This document shows positions 1 to 10,056 of a DNA stretch of 64,000 nt, in pieces. The stretch's first letter is position 1, and each line of letters starts with the position of its first letter. A model generated the notes under the pieces. It did not search any database. It had not been told where the DNA came from and saw only the letters and a program-made list of their open reading frames with translations. The position numbers and the translations under genes are program-made. The DNA comes from a virus: positions 23,217 through 87,216 of the IMG/VR virus record IMGVR_UViG_3300033049_000013; one strand, given 5' to 3'.

Positions 1-2
1 TT

Positions 3-2318
3 AAAAAATCTAAATGGTATACTAAGCACCATGATGTAAGTGGTACTATTAAAAGGAGTTCTAGGTACTTACAAGAAGTAGACCCTGATAATGTATTTAC
101 TAAGGTTAGACCTTCTGCTGCTTATTCTACTTTCAAAGTTAAGGAAAAGTACATTAGAGATACTCAACTTAGTAGAGATGAAAATGGCGACTTATTACCT
201 AAGAAAAATAAATGGGTTAATAAGAAGTATAAAGATATTCAGAAAAGCAGTACATGGAAATATGCACATGATAACTTATTAGGATTCTTTAAAGATGCAC
301 AATCAATTTTACCTCAAGAACATAGAATGGGTAATATACTTCCATTCACTAGAAAAGCTAGTAAAGAGATACTTGCAGGTAAAAAAGGTATTGTAGAGAA
401 AGCTAAAGCTACTGGTAAATTAATAAAAGAGACCTTATTAATAAGTAATGCATTTGACTTAGAAGATGAAGGAGATAAAACTATGTATAACTTATCGTTA
501 GATCATAAGAAAATCCCTATGCCTTTTACTAAATCTAATTATGCAGTACAAGAAGAAGTATCTAAGGATGTTATTTCAGGAGTTATGCAATACGTAAAAG
601 CTGCCTATAAACATCAAGCTATAGACGATATGATGTCTGAGACTAGAATGCTAATGTCATTAGTAGACAAACGTGAAGGTCAAGATGGCAAAGGAGTTAT
701 ACGTAGAGATTCAATGGGTAACAAATTCTTTGATTCTATTGCTAAGAAATTAAATAAAGATAGTGAAGAATTAGTACGAGCTGATAAGCAAAGTTTAGCA
801 TCAGGATTACTTAAAGATTTTATTGAGATGCAAATATTAGGTGAGATGAATAAGCCTTATGAGATTGCAATTCCTTGGTACGATGGTAGTCAAGGTAAAC
901 TGAGAGTAGATAAAGTAGTAGACGGCTTTATGCAATACGCTTCTATTACTCAAATTGGTGGACTGAATATGGTTGGTGTACTTAAAGGTGCAGCTAACTC
1001 ATTACAAGCTCAATTACAAGTAGCTATAGAGAAATCAGCAGGTAAGTATTTTGATAAGAATTCATGGAGAGATGCAATGAGTTTCTTTAGAAAATCTAAT
1101 ACTGTAAAAGAAGCTTGGCAAGATTTCGGTAGAGCATTTAATACTACATTGAGTGGTCAGATGCGTTCTATCTATGACCCTATGCAAGGAGACTTCTTAG
1201 ACCAATATGGTGCTAAGATAGCTGGTAATAAAATACAACGAATGATGAGTACTAGTACTTGGTTCTTTAATCAATATGCTGGTGAATTCCAAATAGCTAT
1301 GGCTTCTATGTATGCACTACAAAATAACTACAAGATTGTAGATGGTGAGGTTTATAATAGAGATGAGTTTATTGAGATGAAACGAATAGAGGCACTGGAT
1401 AAGAATGAAGCATTTGGTTTCAGTGAGAAATTGTTTGCAGAGCAGGAATTCAAATCTATTGCTAGTAGTCTAAGGGATGCTTATGAACTTAAAGATGGTC
1501 ATATTTCTATCAAAGAAGGAGTCAATTGGCAAATAGGTTCTAATAGAGATAAAGAAATGAAATCTCGCTTACACGCTATTAATAAAGCATTACAAGGTAA
1601 CTATAACTCTTTTGACCAACCGACTATACAACGTAACTGGTTAGGTAGACTTCTTATAATGTATAAGAAATATCTAGTACCAGGAATGTTAAGAAGATTT
1701 GGTGGTATTCGTAGAGATGAAGAGCTTGGTGATTTAACATATGGTTACTATAGAAACTTCTTCAAGTTGATGGTACATGATACAAAAGCTCTATGGGGTG
1801 AGTACTATAACAATGTATTAAAGACAGGATTAACTGCTGGTAAAGCTGGTGGTGATTTTGATAGTAAGTTAAGTGACCTTGAAAGAGAGAATATACGTAG
1901 AGCTGCTAAGGAATTAACTTCATTACTTATGTTATTCATGTTAGTAGCTGTAATGGCTCCAGGAGATGATGAAGATAAGTCTAAGATTAGTAGTACTAGG
2001 TATACAGCATTGTATTTAGCTGAACGATTGAAGAAAGAGGTTTCATCAATGTCACCTAATCCAGTTGGCTTAGTAGCCGATAACTGGAAACTATTAAGAA
2101 GTCCATCAGCTATTAGTGGATTTGTAGACAGATTCTTAAAATTAATAGTTCAAGTTGGTGACCCAACTGCTACGTATGCTAAAGATACTGGAATTGCAGA
2201 GAAAGGAGATAATAAATTGTATATTAAAGCAAGAAAATTAATGGGTACATTAGCCTTACCAGGATTTGAACCTACTACTTCAAGAGAAGCATTCGAAAAC
2301 TTAAATAGATTTATGTAA
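3..2318 (+). CDS. C-terminal part of a very large phage protein (5' end outside window)
   Basis: The frame is open from base 3 through the first in-frame ATG at 327 to the TAA at 2316-2318, and the upstream residues read like normal coding sequence, so this is the tail of a longer gene and not a gene starting at 327. At least 771 residues are visible. They are mostly charged and helical, with one hydrophobic stretch near the C-terminus (LLMLFMLVAVM, around base 1930). I recognise no catalytic motif. In crAss-like phages, giant proteins linked to the virion RNA polymerase and ejection apparatus are typical, and this may be the end of one; that is inference from size and position. It converges on the leftward cargo genes and shares a terminator with them. 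Confidence 0.75.
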   Translation, partial: KKSKWYTKHHDVSGTIKRSSRYLQEVDPDNVFTKVRPSAAYSTFKVKEKYIRDTQLSRDENGDLLPKKNKWVNKKYKDIQKSSTWKYAHDNLLGFFKDAQSILPQEHRMGNILPFTRKASKEILAGKKGIVEKAKATGKLIKETLLISNAFDLEDEGDKTMYNLSLDHKKIPMPFTKSNYAVQEEVSKDVISGVMQYVKAAYKHQAIDDMMSETRMLMSLVDKREGQDGKGVIRRDSMGNKFFDSIAKKLNKDSEELVRADKQSLASGLLKDFIEMQILGEMNKPYEIAIPWYDGSQGKLRVDKVVDGFMQYASITQIGGLNMVGVLKGAANSLQAQLQVAIEKSAGKYFDKNSWRDAMSFFRKSNTVKEAWQDFGRAFNTTLSGQMRSIYDPMQGDFLDQYGAKIAGNKIQRMMSTSTWFFNQYAGEFQIAMASMYALQNNYKIVDGEVYNRDEFIEMKRIEALDKNEAFGFSEKLFAEQEFKSIASSLRDAYELKDGHISIKEGVNWQIGSNRDKEMKSRLHAINKALQGNYNSFDQPTIQRNWLGRLLIMYKKYLVPGMLRRFGGIRRDEELGDLTYGYYRNFFKLMVHDTKALWGEYYNNVLKTGLTAGKAGGDFDSKLSDLERENIRRAAKELTSLLMLFMLVAVMAPGDDEDKSKISSTRYTALYLAERLKKEVSSMSPNPVGLVADNWKLLRSPSAISGFVDRFLKLIVQVGDPTATYAKDTGIAEKGDNKLYIKARKLMGTLALPGFEPTTSREAFENLNRFM

Positions 2319-2324
2319 ATAATA

Positions 2325-2346
2325 GGGGAAACTTAATCGTTTCCCC
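2325..2346. terminator. Bidirectional terminator between convergent genes
   Basis: A perfect 8-bp stem GGGGAAAC/GTTTCCCC with loop TTAATC is followed by ATTTTTATTT on the plus strand. It sits in the 36-bp gap between two convergent stop codons and would end transcription from the left (+) gene. For the leftward genes the T-run is weaker. Confidence 0.85.
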
Positions 2347-2354
2347 ATTTTTAT

Positions 2355-5300
2355 TTATAATTTATAACATCCACGTGTCAAGTCAACTAAATCGGCTTGT
2401 GTACCACTTCTAAGTAATACAGTAGGAGCACCCAAACTAATATCACCTTTAATACTTGAGATAACCCTTTCAATAATAGGTTTAATTTCAGTCTTATTAA
2501 GTGATTCTGAGTTACGTTCTAAGAAATCCTTATATTGGTCTACAGTAAAATTAGCAACTAAGAAGTAATCTTTCTTAAACTCTTTAAGAAACTTATTAAC
2601 AACAGCATAATCTGCTTTATCATTAAACTTCTTCTTACCTAATACTCCACCATATTTCTTAAGCTCACCATATAAAGTCTTGGCATTCTCAATTACAGGA
2701 GTTTGATATAACAACTGCATATCTTCTATAGTATCTACAGGTTCTACAGGTTTAATTTCATCTAGATTATTTTCAGTAAATTCTAGTTCTAATTGTTTCT
2801 CAACTTGTTCTTCTACTTCAGTCTTAGTTATCTTAACATCAGCTAATCGTAATCCTTTAATTCCTACGTCAGCTAATACTATATCCAGCTTACCAAATAT
2901 ATTACGAACTATCTGTTTATGGTCTTTATTATCCCAATCAGGAGTTCTTAAAGCATCTACAATGTTACTAGGTATAATTTCTCCAGACCTAACAGCAGTT
3001 AATATTTCAACTCTAGTAGCTCTCCATACTCCCAATATACTAGCTAGTGTTGGAGCTGAACCATAGTCTAATATAGTTTTCTTACTATTTATTACTGCAA
3101 GTACTTCAGCATCAGTATATTCTTTGTCTTTCTTTATAGCTTTCTTTTTAACTTTAGGCTTAGGCTTAACTTTAACTACCTCATCGACTGGCTTATCATC
3201 CTTAATTTTAGGTTTCTTAATCTCAGGTTCAATTTCAATTTCAGTCTCAGTCTTCGCACTCTTAGCTTGCTCTATAATACTATCCTTAGTATTAGCTATA
3301 TCGTCGTTTAAGCCCATAAAAATAGAGTTGTTCTCAAACATACTACTAGTTGTAGGGACTTCCATAAACGGTAAAATAGCTTTAATACTAGTTACATTTT
3401 CAGGCTTAGGTAAACTAACTCCAATATTACCTTCAGTTAATCCATTCTTTAGTAATGAATTCTTTAATCTAGCACCTGAGTTAAAATCTAATCCTTTAAT
3501 AATCTGTATAGCTTTACCAGTATTTTTATCTGCTACTTTCAATATAAGAGAATGAGCGTCTAATTTATTACTTCTAATAGAAGCAAAGTCTACTTCTAAC
3601 TGAGTTACAGTAGGTCCAAACTTAGCAGGTACTTTAAAGAATAAACCATCTTTACTATCTAATAGAGTATTGATTTCTTTTCTTAATGCTCCGATTGATT
3701 CTGCATTACTTAAATCAATTTCCTGATTATTAAATACATCAATAATATTAGTAATTTTAGTAGCAAAACTATCTAATTCCTCTTTATTAGCATTACGTGG
3801 CTTTAAAGCAATAGGTCTCACTTTATTATTAAGGTCTTTAACTAACATCCAATAACGATTACGCTTACTACTCAATAAATCTGTAGTAACAACATCCTCT
3901 AAATAGCCTCCTATACTAGGGTCATTTATGTCATCTAAACTATGTCCTAATATAGACGTAGCAGATAGACTATTCTTCTCACTTGGCGAGTCTTCTAAGT
4001 CGTAGTTAAATTTATTATCAACAATAATAATCTTACCGTCAATTAAGAACTTCTCCATCTCAGGTCGTATCTCTTTACCATCATAGAAGTATTCATCCAT
4101 GTTGATTCGCTTATTATTATCGTACTCGAAGTCTATACTACCACCAGATACATTGAAGTTTACTAGTTGTTTTAACATCTCAGGTTCTAATATTGTCTCT
4201 GAGTAACCAACTTTGTTATAAATATCTAAGAACTCTTCAAATAACTTAGCTTGCTTGTTAGAACTATCACCAAATGCTTTTAAATCTTCATAAGTTAATG
4301 TACCACCATTCTTATCTGAATACAATACATTGAATTCATCTAGTATCTCTTGTTGTTCATCAGATGTAGTAGCTAAATCGTATGCTTTTAACATAACTCC
4401 AGGATGATATACCTTATCAGTAGTCTTATCACCTTTAACTTTATGATAGATGTTAGGATTATTAGGATGCCCTGTGTAATACCAATCAGGACTATCAGTA
4501 GTACCTAAATTAATCTCCATAGCTATATCTAAGTCCATCCAGTTATGAATACCAATGAAGTCCTCTCCTGATGCAACCTTAACAGGATTAGCATGAAGTA
4601 ATCCTTGTTCTAATTTCTTAGATGGGTCATCATTCAATTCATTAGCTAATGCTTTATTAACGTTAACTGAGATGTCTTTCTTCAATCTAAATCTAACATG
4701 GTCTTCTAATTTAAGTCCTTTGGCTTTCAAGTCCCATAAGAATTTAGTAAGTACTGCCTTAGTATTAATAGCTACTTTACTATCCAATTCTATATTATAT
4801 AGTTCTTCAGCAAAGCCTTTAATCATATCTTCAACCTCTGCATCTGTATAAGTAGAGTTACCATTGATGTCATCTTTGGCAAGCTTATCTATCTTGTTCA
4901 TTACTATTGCAGGAATCTGTCTATATTTCTTACCAAAGTAATTTTTAACTTCATTCTTAATCTTCTTATCATTAGCTTTAGTCTCCGAGTACATCAATTC
5001 ACCATATGCATTACTTAGAATACCTGTTAAGTAATCTTTAGGTAACTTCTGAGTCTTATCATAACGATGAATATACATCTTAGTTATGTAATCGGGAGTA
5101 TATAGATTCTCTCTAAATGCTCTATTAGTTGTATTCAAAGCTTGAAAGTCATATATATCATCCTTATTTACTTCAATACGATTCTTAGCCTCATTAGCAG
5201 TCTTAAATGGTATCAATACATAACTATCATCTTCCTCTGATATTACCTCATACAGTGTATCGTACTTAGCTTTACTAACTTTAGTTAATTCAACTCCATT

Positions 5301-8300
5301 CTTAAATTTAATTAGTTGTACTAACTTTCTCTTAATATTAAAGTCACCTTCAGTGTCAGAATCCTTAGCTCCTAATGATTCATTATAGTCATTTATATTT
5401 GCATTGTAAGCATCAATAAATACCTTATCAAATGTATTCTGAATATTCTGAATCATTACATATTGACGATTATTTAAAGCTACTTCTTTAACTTCTTCAG
5501 CCGTCTTATTATTCTTAAAGAATAGTTCTGTTCTAGGTTTAGATCTAGTAATCTTAGAGAAATTAGTTAAGATAGCACTAACTGCTCCACTTATACTTTC
5601 AACTTCTTGTAATGATGTTACAGCTCCTAATTCTAAAGCATTATCTAATACTAAGTCATTTATAGAGTTCTCTAGAATAGCTAATAAATTATTATATTGC
5701 TCTTCCGAAAACTTAGAAGCAAAGTTATCTATATTTAGTATATCTATTCCAGTAGCCACATCTTCTAAAAGTAATTTACTTACTTTATTATTTAATAATG
5801 TAATTAGTTTAGACTGCTCAATAGAATCAGTTACTAGTTCATTAATTTGGCGACCTAATGGAGCTAACTCACTGATTTGTAATGCCTCATCAATATCTTC
5901 AATAATTGTCTCAGTTAAAGGAACTTCATTCTCAGTATTTAATAATGCAATACGCTCATCTAATGTAGTAGCTAATTCTTGTATTAACTCTGCATTAAGA
6001 CCCGATGACATAATGTTTCTACGAATAATCTCATCTAAGAAAGTTGGACTAGTAGAAGTCTCTATAAGTCCAATGTACTCTTGATTCAAATCTGAGTCTA
6101 CATTAACTACTAAACCTTCACCTTTTAATCGAAGGAATTTCTCCACAGTCATGTGCTCTATGTTATCATTATTATATGTAGGATTTAAAGGATGTTGTAA
6201 TTCAATTAATCCATCTGGATTAACACCTAATAGCATTAAATCCAATCCTTCTATATTATATCGACCAGGTGTAACATCATTAACTCCTGTTACTGTAGGT
6301 ATAATATATGGTGCATGTTTATCTAGTATGTTTGTTAATTCATCTAACTTAGAGAATCCAGTAACACTAGATATAAATTCTACTATCAATCCTTTTAATC
6401 TTTCCCATAAACTAATCTCACCTTTCTGTTCACTATCATCTCTACCTACTTTTGATTTAATAGTATGAAGGTATGAAGCAAACTCTTTTTGAGAGAAAGC
6501 TTGAGTTATTAATTCTTCTAATCCATTCCTATCACCTAATACTTCTGTTGCTTTCTTAATGTACTCTAATGCATCATATGCCCCTGCATACATACGTTCT
6601 TCTGTTACATTTTCAGTAGCTTGAGCATTGGCAATTTTACTATCTAAGTCTTTAAGTAAGTTACTTAATACTTCAGGTACAGTTTTACCATCATTTAAAC
6701 TAAGTATGAAGCGCTTTAAATCAATTACAAACTGTGTAGACTCCTTAGTCTTATTTGGTATCTCATTACGCAATACTACATGAATTGCTTCATGTACTAA
6801 TAGTTCTTTAAAATAACTCAAACTATGAGGTCTTACAGTATCATTAAGTTGAAATACAATAGTATTACTATCTGGTGTAAAGTAAGCTGGTGTATTAGGG
6901 TCTAATTTAATGTTAGCAGGTATCTTATCTACTATTGAGATCTTAGTACCATATTTAATTAAACTGTCTAATAGAGGGCTATATTCATCTACTATAGATA
7001 ATAGAGAACCCCCATCTTCTGACTTGAATTCTATTAGCTTATCTTTAAATATCTGAGCATCTATAGCACCTGTTTCATCTAATAGAGATTTAATAACCTC
7101 CATAAATTCTACTACTCGTTTTCTTTCTTTGACATTCTTATCTCTAGATAATCTATTAACTACATTATCATCACCTTTTCCGTCTTTACCTTTATCTTTA
7201 TCATCTTTATCATCTTTCTTCTCTACGTCTTCTGGCTTAACTTCTTCTTCATCAGACTTAGTTTTAGATAAAGCTGCTTCTGCTTCCTCAGCTATCTTAC
7301 CCCAATACTTTGTAGAAGCTGCTATGAAGTTTTTTCTACCCTTAACTGAAGTCATTTCTTTAAATGCATCTTCTGCACTAGTAACATCGGCTTGGGCAGT
7401 ATACACTTGAGCATACTGGTCTTTCAGTTTATCTTGAGTATTAGTACGAATCATATTAATATTATCCGTTAATTGCTTCTTAGCTACGGCTAATGATTCC
7501 TTAGATGCATTCTCTAAGTCTTGTCCTGGTGTTAAGTATGAAGATAATGAATCCTTAATTAATTGACTTTTCTCAGCACCAATTTGTTTCTCTTGATTCT
7601 GATAATTAGATTTTAATCCTGCTAAACGTTCTTTAGTTTTAGCTAACAGTTTACTATCTATTTGAGCTGTAGTAAGTCCTATCTCTTTTGCTAATGTAGG
7701 ATTAAGTACTCTAAGAGTCTCTAAGTATTGATGATACTCCTCACCTTCTAAGTCTTCTCCAACTTCTAGCATAGCAATAGATTGTCTTAAACCTTCTTGC
7801 TTTTGTGTCAGTTTAACTGATTGTTCTAATCCAGTTACATTTCCTTGCAACTTATTTACTTCATCATTGATTTCAGACTCATGTTCCTTTAAAGTCTCTA
7901 AATGTTTGTTTAGTTTCTTTCTAGAACTAAGTATATTACCTTTCATCAAGAAAGCAGATTTGGCATACTGATGTGACTCAGCATCTCCATAATCAAAACG
8001 ATTAGAAATATCTTTATAGATTTTATCCATCTCCTTGATGGTATCTATAGCTTCCTGAGCTTTAACAACATAACCATTGTCTGTAGCATCTTCTGCCAGA
8101 CCCATTGACTGAGCTTTAGTTGTAGTAGTTTTAGCTAAACTTTGTAATTGTTTTACTTGTTCAGTTAATTTCTCAATTTTAGATTCACTAGGATTTTCTG
8201 ATGCTGCTTCTTCTTGAATTTGAGCTTGTATATTCTCTGCTTCTTTTAATGCTTGTTCAGATATACTAGTCTTATTATTTGTATCTCTAATGTTTTCAAA

Positions 8301-10055
8301 AGTCGCTGTAAGATTCTTTGAAGTACCATTCTTAAATGCTTGATACATATTCAAATCAAACAATTCCATGCGTTTCTGGTCAGCTAGAGCTTTCACTCTT
8401 TCTGCTGGTAGACTAGCATCATTACGAACTATATTAGTAAGCTCATTCATCTTCTTATCAACAGTCAGTAAATCATCAGCTATCTGTAACTTAACCCTGT
8501 TAAATGCAACCTCTTTATCAATAGCTTCTTTCTTAGCTGAACTGATTCTACCTAATGGACCAGTTTCATCTACTGCTTTACCTTGAGCATCATATACATA
8601 ATCTCCAGGTTGTACAATAATCTCCTCACCATTCGGTCCCATTTTCTTCTCTTGTGTATCTCCCCTATATCTAGCTTGTTCCTTATACCTTGGAGCGTGT
8701 TCCATAACAGCAGTCTGTCCTACACCACCTAACATACCTGAGAAGAAACTAACAGCCCCTTCCTCAGACCATGCTGCACCTATAGTAGCACCTGCAGATT
8801 CTAAGTCAAGGAATTTACCAGCCATACCTCTAGCATCTCTTTTAGCGGCTTCTTCGTCAGTCATACGACCTATTCTATCACCTGATGCTTCAGCCCATAC
8901 GTTAACAAGTTCCTCTACCCCTTCTTGTACAGCTTCAGCAGCATAAGATAACTTATTACTTTGAGGTACATAAGCTAAGTTCTTAATACGTTCTGCAGCT
9001 TCGCCAATTCCCTCTCCTTTGAATTGTTTTAATTGATGCTTTATATTACCTAAGTCATCCAATAATTGTCTGTTAGAACGAAACATAGGAGCGACACTGG
9101 ATAAATTAAGTACAGTATTTACAACTGTATTCAATCTAGTTGTTTGAGCAGCCGCCTCAGCAGCCCTTTTACGTGCATCTTCATCCGACTTACCTCTACT
9201 TCTTTGTATCTGATATGTTCTATCAAATACTTGAGCACCTGACATAGCACCCTCAACATAAGCTAATGAACCTGATGTAGCTATAGCAGCTCCAGCTCTT
9301 GCAGCATTTGCAGAAGTAGCAGTTAACGCATTAGCTAACTTAGCTCCTCTACCAAATATAGCACCAGGAATCACTGCAGTTGCAGCAAATTCACCAATAG
9401 ATTCAAATAAACCTTGTCCTAATTGTAACCACCATGTTGGATCTGATATATCGGATGCAGCATTAGGACGTTCTCTATAAATTTCACCTGCGAAATCAGT
9501 CAATCCTTCCCTTGCACCTTCTGCAAATCTAGTTAATGAGTTCTCGTAATCACCATCATCATACAATAATGTACCTAAACGACCCATATTCTCAATTAAT
9601 CCTAAACCAATACCACCAACAGTCTGTACAATAGCACTACCTGTTTGTTCCAATAATCCTTGATTCTGTGCTCTTAACTTTCTATGGTCTATTCCTTTAG
9701 TCGGACCAGTTGCAGAACCTAGGTAAGGTTCAAATTTAGACCAATCATCAATATCAGTATGTCCATATAGTCCACTTCTAGCATCTACATCTTTATCTAC
9801 TTCATCACCTCTAGAAGTATCTAATCCCCTAGTTTTACCCCATTGGTCATAGTTACTTTGAAACAAAATATTATCTTCATTAGGTACAGCATCACTAAAT
9901 CCTGATAATCCATATTCTAATAAAGCATCATTAGTTACAGGTTCATACCTAGTAATGTCTTGTGTAGTAGATATAGGAGCTGGGACTGGTGTTGGAGCAG
10001 TATTAATTCCTCCTCCATTTTGATACTTCTTTCTATTATTGTTCTTATTACTCAT
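2355..10055 (-). CDS. Giant virion cargo/ejection protein (2566 aa) with a HExxH zincin motif
   Basis: Last gene of the leftward block. The N-terminus is polar and proline-rich and carries KKYQNGGG (residues about 9-16), a motif echoed in the neighbouring cargo genes. Residues about 210-270 are Ala/Gly-rich and hydrophobic, as in membrane-penetrating ejection proteins. Long charged coiled-coil stretches cover about 500-950, followed by a low-complexity Lys/Asp linker. A zincin motif HEAIH lies at about residue 1088. The C-terminus ends in DLTRGCYKL. Size and position match the large cargo proteins that crAss-like phages pack in the capsid and tail and eject with DNA. Protease activity (peptidoglycan, host or virion processing) is inferred from the motif only. 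It could be cleaved during maturation. Confidence 0.75.
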   Translation of the reverse strand: MSNKNNNRKKYQNGGGINTAPTPVPAPISTTQDITRYEPVTNDALLEYGLSGFSDAVPNEDNILFQSNYDQWGKTRGLDTSRGDEVDKDVDARSGLYGHTDIDDWSKFEPYLGSATGPTKGIDHRKLRAQNQGLLEQTGSAIVQTVGGIGLGLIENMGRLGTLLYDDGDYENSLTRFAEGAREGLTDFAGEIYRERPNAASDISDPTWWLQLGQGLFESIGEFAATAVIPGAIFGRGAKLANALTATSANAARAGAAIATSGSLAYVEGAMSGAQVFDRTYQIQRSRGKSDEDARKRAAEAAAQTTRLNTVVNTVLNLSSVAPMFRSNRQLLDDLGNIKHQLKQFKGEGIGEAAERIKNLAYVPQSNKLSYAAEAVQEGVEELVNVWAEASGDRIGRMTDEEAAKRDARGMAGKFLDLESAGATIGAAWSEEGAVSFFSGMLGGVGQTAVMEHAPRYKEQARYRGDTQEKKMGPNGEEIIVQPGDYVYDAQGKAVDETGPLGRISSAKKEAIDKEVAFNRVKLQIADDLLTVDKKMNELTNIVRNDASLPAERVKALADQKRMELFDLNMYQAFKNGTSKNLTATFENIRDTNNKTSISEQALKEAENIQAQIQEEAASENPSESKIEKLTEQVKQLQSLAKTTTTKAQSMGLAEDATDNGYVVKAQEAIDTIKEMDKIYKDISNRFDYGDAESHQYAKSAFLMKGNILSSRKKLNKHLETLKEHESEINDEVNKLQGNVTGLEQSVKLTQKQEGLRQSIAMLEVGEDLEGEEYHQYLETLRVLNPTLAKEIGLTTAQIDSKLLAKTKERLAGLKSNYQNQEKQIGAEKSQLIKDSLSSYLTPGQDLENASKESLAVAKKQLTDNINMIRTNTQDKLKDQYAQVYTAQADVTSAEDAFKEMTSVKGRKNFIAASTKYWGKIAEEAEAALSKTKSDEEEVKPEDVEKKDDKDDKDKGKDGKGDDNVVNRLSRDKNVKERKRVVEFMEVIKSLLDETGAIDAQIFKDKLIEFKSEDGGSLLSIVDEYSPLLDSLIKYGTKISIVDKIPANIKLDPNTPAYFTPDSNTIVFQLNDTVRPHSLSYFKELLVHEAIHVVLRNEIPNKTKESTQFVIDLKRFILSLNDGKTVPEVLSNLLKDLDSKIANAQATENVTEERMYAGAYDALEYIKKATEVLGDRNGLEELITQAFSQKEFASYLHTIKSKVGRDDSEQKGEISLWERLKGLIVEFISSVTGFSKLDELTNILDKHAPYIIPTVTGVNDVTPGRYNIEGLDLMLLGVNPDGLIELQHPLNPTYNNDNIEHMTVEKFLRLKGEGLVVNVDSDLNQEYIGLIETSTSPTFLDEIIRRNIMSSGLNAELIQELATTLDERIALLNTENEVPLTETIIEDIDEALQISELAPLGRQINELVTDSIEQSKLITLLNNKVSKLLLEDVATGIDILNIDNFASKFSEEQYNNLLAILENSINDLVLDNALELGAVTSLQEVESISGAVSAILTNFSKITRSKPRTELFFKNNKTAEEVKEVALNNRQYVMIQNIQNTFDKVFIDAYNANINDYNESLGAKDSDTEGDFNIKRKLVQLIKFKNGVELTKVSKAKYDTLYEVISEEDDSYVLIPFKTANEAKNRIEVNKDDIYDFQALNTTNRAFRENLYTPDYITKMYIHRYDKTQKLPKDYLTGILSNAYGELMYSETKANDKKIKNEVKNYFGKKYRQIPAIVMNKIDKLAKDDINGNSTYTDAEVEDMIKGFAEELYNIELDSKVAINTKAVLTKFLWDLKAKGLKLEDHVRFRLKKDISVNVNKALANELNDDPSKKLEQGLLHANPVKVASGEDFIGIHNWMDLDIAMEINLGTTDSPDWYYTGHPNNPNIYHKVKGDKTTDKVYHPGVMLKAYDLATTSDEQQEILDEFNVLYSDKNGGTLTYEDLKAFGDSSNKQAKLFEEFLDIYNKVGYSETILEPEMLKQLVNFNVSGGSIDFEYDNNKRINMDEYFYDGKEIRPEMEKFLIDGKIIIVDNKFNYDLEDSPSEKNSLSATSILGHSLDDINDPSIGGYLEDVVTTDLLSSKRNRYWMLVKDLNNKVRPIALKPRNANKEELDSFATKITNIIDVFNNQEIDLSNAESIGALRKEINTLLDSKDGLFFKVPAKFGPTVTQLEVDFASIRSNKLDAHSLILKVADKNTGKAIQIIKGLDFNSGARLKNSLLKNGLTEGNIGVSLPKPENVTSIKAILPFMEVPTTSSMFENNSIFMGLNDDIANTKDSIIEQAKSAKTETEIEIEPEIKKPKIKDDKPVDEVVKVKPKPKVKKKAIKKDKEYTDAEVLAVINSKKTILDYGSAPTLASILGVWRATRVEILTAVRSGEIIPSNIVDALRTPDWDNKDHKQIVRNIFGKLDIVLADVGIKGLRLADVKITKTEVEEQVEKQLELEFTENNLDEIKPVEPVDTIEDMQLLYQTPVIENAKTLYGELKKYGGVLGKKKFNDKADYAVVNKFLKEFKKDYFLVANFTVDQYKDFLERNSESLNKTEIKPIIERVISSIKGDISLGAPTVLLRSGTQADLVDLTRGCYKL

Positions 10056-10056
10056 G

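Noticed and set aside
91-282. 63-aa ORF on the plus strand
   Set aside because: It lies in a different frame inside the real open frame that runs from base 3 to 2318.
3124-3555. 143-aa plus-strand ORF with a hydrophobic look
   Set aside because: Antisense shadow of the 2566-aa gene; its Leu/Ser-rich composition comes from the complement of Lys/Glu-rich coding sequence.
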